DNA of 6,054 nt from JBQCDV01 sp051960855 (lineage in GTDB: Bacteria; Actinomycetota; Actinomycetes; JAJZTN01). Both the position numbers and the translations under genes were made by a program. The stretch spans positions 1 to 6,054 of the forward strand of contig JBQCDV010000179.1 of the NCBI GenBank assembly GCA_051960855.1, given 5' to 3'. Of the stretch, positions 3,530 to 6,054 are shown one piece after another. Below the pieces are notes generated by a model. That model had not been told where the DNA came from. It did not search any database and worked only from the letters and a program-made list of their open reading frames with translations. Positions within the stretch are counted from its first letter, which is position 1. Each line of letters begins with the position of its first letter.

Positions 3530-6054
3530 ATGAGCACTGCTGACCCCTTCGGCACGGCTGGGCTGCGCGCGGCCGTCCTCGACGCCTGGCGTGCCTCACC
3601 GGCGCGCTTCCGCGAGGACGCCAACTCCGAGGAGGACCTCGTTGTCGGCGGCTACCGCGACCGGCTCCTGGTCGAGCTCGCCCAGAACGCCGCCGACGCC
3701 ACCCGCCTCTCCGGCGTACCCGGTCGTCTTCGCGTCGAACTGACGATTTCGCCGTCACCGCAGCTGGTCGTCAGCAACACCGGCGTCCCCCTCGACAGAG
3801 CCGGTGTCATCGGCCTGTCGACCCTTCGCGCCTCAGGTAAGCGTCACGGTGACACGATCGGTCGCTTCGGCGTCGGCTTCGCCGCGGTGCTCGCAGTCTC
3901 CGACAGCCCCGAGGTGCGGTCCCGCCACGGCGGCGTCCGCTTCTCCCTCGCGGAGTCGGCGGAGCTGGCGCGGTCCCTGCCGGAGCTCGCCCCCGAGCTC
4001 GAACGCCGCAGCTTCCGGCCACCCGTCCTCCGCCTGCCGTTCCCCTCCGACGCGGCGCCCGAGGCCGGCTTCGACACCACCGTGGTGCTGCCCCTGCGCG
4101 ACGCCCACGCGGTCGACGAGGTCATCGCGGCGATCCACCAGGTCGACGAGGCCCTCCTGCTCGTCCTCGAGCCACTGGCCGAGCTGGCCCTGGTGACCCC
4201 GTCCGACGACGGCTTCGACGAGCGCCGTCTCAGCATCACCCGGCACGACGATTCCGCCGTTATCGTCACTGCGACCCAAACGACGACCGGAGAGTCGACG
4301 CAGGCGTCGACGTCGTGGCTCCTCGAACGGCGCAGCGGGTCCCTCCCACCCGAGCTGGCCGCGACTCTGCCGACCGAGGCGCGTGCGCAGGACCGGTGGG
4401 ACGTGCTGTGGGCGCTGCCCGACCGGACCGCAGGCGACGGCGGGAGGCGCAGCTTCGCCGTTCATGCTCCGACTGAGACCGACGAGCCGCTGACCCTGCC
4501 GGCGCTGCTCGTCGCGTCACTGCCGCTGCAGCCCGACCGTCGGCACGTGCTGCCCGGACCGGTGACCGACCGGGTGATCGAGGAGGCGGCGTCGGCTTAC
4601 CCCCCGCTCGCTGTGCGGGTGGGTGACCCGATGCTGGTGCCGATGGGATTTACTGCCGGTGCCCTCGACAGCCGCCTCCACGAGCTCGTCCGGGACCTGC
4701 TGAGGGGTGCTCGCATCCTCGGCGGTCGCCGGCCCCCGGAGGCGGTGTGGGTGCCCGCGCTGGGAGAGGGCGTCCTCGAACAGCTGCGGCCCCAGCTGCC
4801 CGAGCTGGTGGGCCCGCCGTGGTCGCGGGCACCTCGCGCTCTGCGAGCTCTCGAGGTCCCCGAACGCGGGATCGCCGACGTGGTCGACGCTCTCGCATCT
4901 GTCCGCGCCGACCCCGAGTGGTGGGGGCACCTCTACTCGCTGCTCGATGCCGACGGTGTCTCCCGTGACGATCTCGGCGCGCTGCCGGTCCCGTTGCTCG
5001 ACGGCCGGCTGGTGCGCGGTGCTCGCGGTGTCCTGCTGCCCTCGCAGTCGCTGCCCAGCGGAGCCGACCCTGAGCTGTTGGCCGAGCTGTCCCTGCGCGT
5101 CGCGCACCCAGCGGCAGTCGCGCCAGCCGGTGCCGGGCGGCTGCTCGCCCGGCTGGGGGCCGTGGAGACCGACGCTTCGGCACTGCTGCACGATCCGGCG
5201 GTGGCGGCGGCGCTGTCGCGCGCCGACGACGAAGGTGACGAAGCCGAGCTGCTTCGTCTCGCCCGCTTCGTCCTCGCGCTGCTCGCCGCGTCACCGGCCC
5301 TGACCGAGCAGCCCGGCCTGGCGCTCGCCGAGCTGCCCTGGCTGGCCGACCTCGAGCTGCCTGCTGCCGACGGGGAGCTGCGGTTCGCCGACGAGCTCGC
5401 CCTGCCGGACTCGCCGCTGCTCCGCCTCGCACCCGACGACCTCGCCGCAGTCGACCTCAACACGCTCGACCTCGACACGCTCGACCTCAACACGCTCGAC
5501 CTCGACACGATCAGACGCGACGCGTCACGCGAGGCTCTCGTCGCCGCCGGCGTGCGCGACACCTTCCCGGTGGTGCTCGTCCGCGAGCTTCCGGTCGAGG
5601 CCGACGAGTCCGAACTTGCTGCTTCCGTCGCCGCTCTCGACGACGTCGCCGGATGGCTGGACTTCTTGGCTGCCGCGTATCCCGGCGCGACGGTGGTGCA
5701 GGCACGGGCTCTCGCCGACCTCGATCTGGTGGCCGACGAGGACTGGCCCCTCGCCTTCGAGCTGCTGGGCACCCGGCGCGAGACCCTCGACGCGGTCCTC
5801 GCGCCCGCCGAGCTGCAGCTGCCCGACGGCGCCCATGCGACCGCTGCGTCGTACGCGACCTGGTGGCTCAGTCAGCACGCGCTGCTCGCCGGCCGCGCGC
5901 CCTCGCGCTGGTCCACCGGCGAGGACGCGCTGCTCGCCGAACTCCTCCCGACCGTCCCTGTCACCCTCGACCCGGCGCTGCAGAGAGCCCTCGGGGTCCG
6001 AACGACGCTGTCCGCGCTCCTGTCCGAGCCCGGCGGACCCGAGGCGGTGCTGGA
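3530..6054 (+). CDS. Sacsin/Hsp90-like GHKL ATPase-domain protein (C-terminus beyond the right edge)
   Basis: From ATG 3530 the frame is open for 841 codons to the window end. The first 130 residues form a Bergerat-fold ATP site: N-box ELAQNAADA (E49, N53, D56), a G1-like segment VVSNTGVPL (81-88), then SGK (102-104), and a G2 box GRFGVGF (111-117) very like the GQFGVGF of Hsp90. The usual Asp of the G1 box (DxGxG) is replaced by S82-N83; I recall Asn as common in sacsin-type relatives. The remaining 700 or so residues are Leu/Ala/Glu/Asp-rich, soluble, with no other domain I recognise. A chaperone-like cytoplasmic ATPase is likely; actinobacterial homologues are often labelled sacsin N-terminal ATP-binding-like or Hsp90-like. 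The start is fixed by the previous gene's in-frame TGA 30 nt upstream, although the Shine-Dalgarno is weak (AGG at 3516-3518). Residues 642-661 carry a tandem repeat. It is probably the third gene of the cold-shock operon. Confidence 0.85.
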   Translation, partial: MSTADPFGTAGLRAAVLDAWRASPARFREDANSEEDLVVGGYRDRLLVELAQNAADATRLSGVPGRLRVELTISPSPQLVVSNTGVPLDRAGVIGLSTLRASGKRHGDTIGRFGVGFAAVLAVSDSPEVRSRHGGVRFSLAESAELARSLPELAPELERRSFRPPVLRLPFPSDAAPEAGFDTTVVLPLRDAHAVDEVIAAIHQVDEALLLVLEPLAELALVTPSDDGFDERRLSITRHDDSAVIVTATQTTTGESTQASTSWLLERRSGSLPPELAATLPTEARAQDRWDVLWALPDRTAGDGGRRSFAVHAPTETDEPLTLPALLVASLPLQPDRRHVLPGPVTDRVIEEAASAYPPLAVRVGDPMLVPMGFTAGALDSRLHELVRDLLRGARILGGRRPPEAVWVPALGEGVLEQLRPQLPELVGPPWSRAPRALRALEVPERGIADVVDALASVRADPEWWGHLYSLLDADGVSRDDLGALPVPLLDGRLVRGARGVLLPSQSLPSGADPELLAELSLRVAHPAAVAPAGAGRLLARLGAVETDASALLHDPAVAAALSRADDEGDEAELLRLARFVLALLAASPALTEQPGLALAELPWLADLELPAADGELRFADELALPDSPLLRLAPDDLAAVDLNTLDLDTLDLNTLDLDTIRRDASREALVAAGVRDTFPVVLVRELPVEADESELAASVAALDDVAGWLDFLAAAYPGATVVQARALADLDLVADEDWPLAFELLGTRRETLDAVLAPAELQLPDGAHATAASYATWWLSQHALLAGRAPSRWSTGEDALLAELLPTVPVTLDPALQRALGVRTTLSALLSEPGGPEAVL
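5453..5512 (+). repeat. Coding tandem repeat, four 15-bp units (two 30-bp copies)
   Basis: Four consecutive units of the form GACCTCRACACGMTC encode DLNTL, DLDTL, DLNTL, DLDTI (residues 642-661 of the GHKL protein). Units 1 and 3 are identical, and units 2 and 4 differ by one base (5510). The near-identity at the DNA level implies recent duplication of a 30-bp block, and the frame is kept because the unit is a multiple of three. Confidence 0.9.

Noticed and set aside
3833..4465. Minus-strand open frames opposite the GHKL ATPase (also 4517-5191, 4650-5432, 4933-5772)
   Set aside because: They overlap each other and a continuous plus-strand gene with intact ATPase motifs; compositions are shadow-like (Arg/Ala/Ser runs).
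5453..5512. CRISPR-like array
   Set aside because: The repeats are directly adjacent 15-bp units without spacers and lie inside a coding frame.

Overview
The window is high-GC, almost fully coding DNA with strong G/C bias at third codon positions, GTG as well as ATG starts, and a TANNNT-type promoter element close to a start codon. The protein families (a 127-aa cold-shock protein with a C-terminal extension, a DUF3027 protein, a sacsin/Hsp90-like GHKL ATPase) point to an actinobacterium (Actinomycetes). I cannot name the genus from the sequence.

Layout. Positions 1-611 (minus strand) hold the N-terminal half of a major facilitator superfamily (MFS) exporter that runs off the left edge. An 87-bp divergent intergenic region (612-698) carries an inverted repeat over the MFS promoter region and a probable leaderless promoter for the rightward genes. 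From 699 one frame stays open to 2702 (667 codons). It encodes, in order, a HAD-superfamily phosphatase domain, a LarE-type PP-loop sulfur transferase domain with three conserved-looking cysteines, a low-complexity stretch of about 50 residues, and a complete cold-shock protein. The HAD-LarE junction looks like a true fusion. The LarE-cold-shock junction looks like an intergenic leader that happens to lack a stop codon: it has its own -10-like element, a hairpin, a Shine-Dalgarno and a GTG start that gives exactly the usual 127-aa length. Next come a DUF3027 protein with a four-cysteine cluster (2711-3499, 8 nt after the cold-shock stop) and a large GHKL-ATPase protein (3530 to the right edge, 30 nt after the DUF3027 stop), which is open at the end of the window.

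How they may work together. The cold-shock, DUF3027 and GHKL genes are close enough to be one operon. It joins an RNA-binding cold-shock protein, a probable metal-binding protein of unknown function and a chaperone-like ATPase, which suggests (inference only) RNA or protein quality control under stress. The HAD-LarE protein suggests sulfur insertion into a cofactor precursor such as the nickel-pincer nucleotide of lactate racemase. No larA, larB or larC partner is visible, so its substrate here is unknown. The divergent MFS gene is probably regulated separately. No tRNA, rRNA, CRISPR array or insertion sequence was seen.
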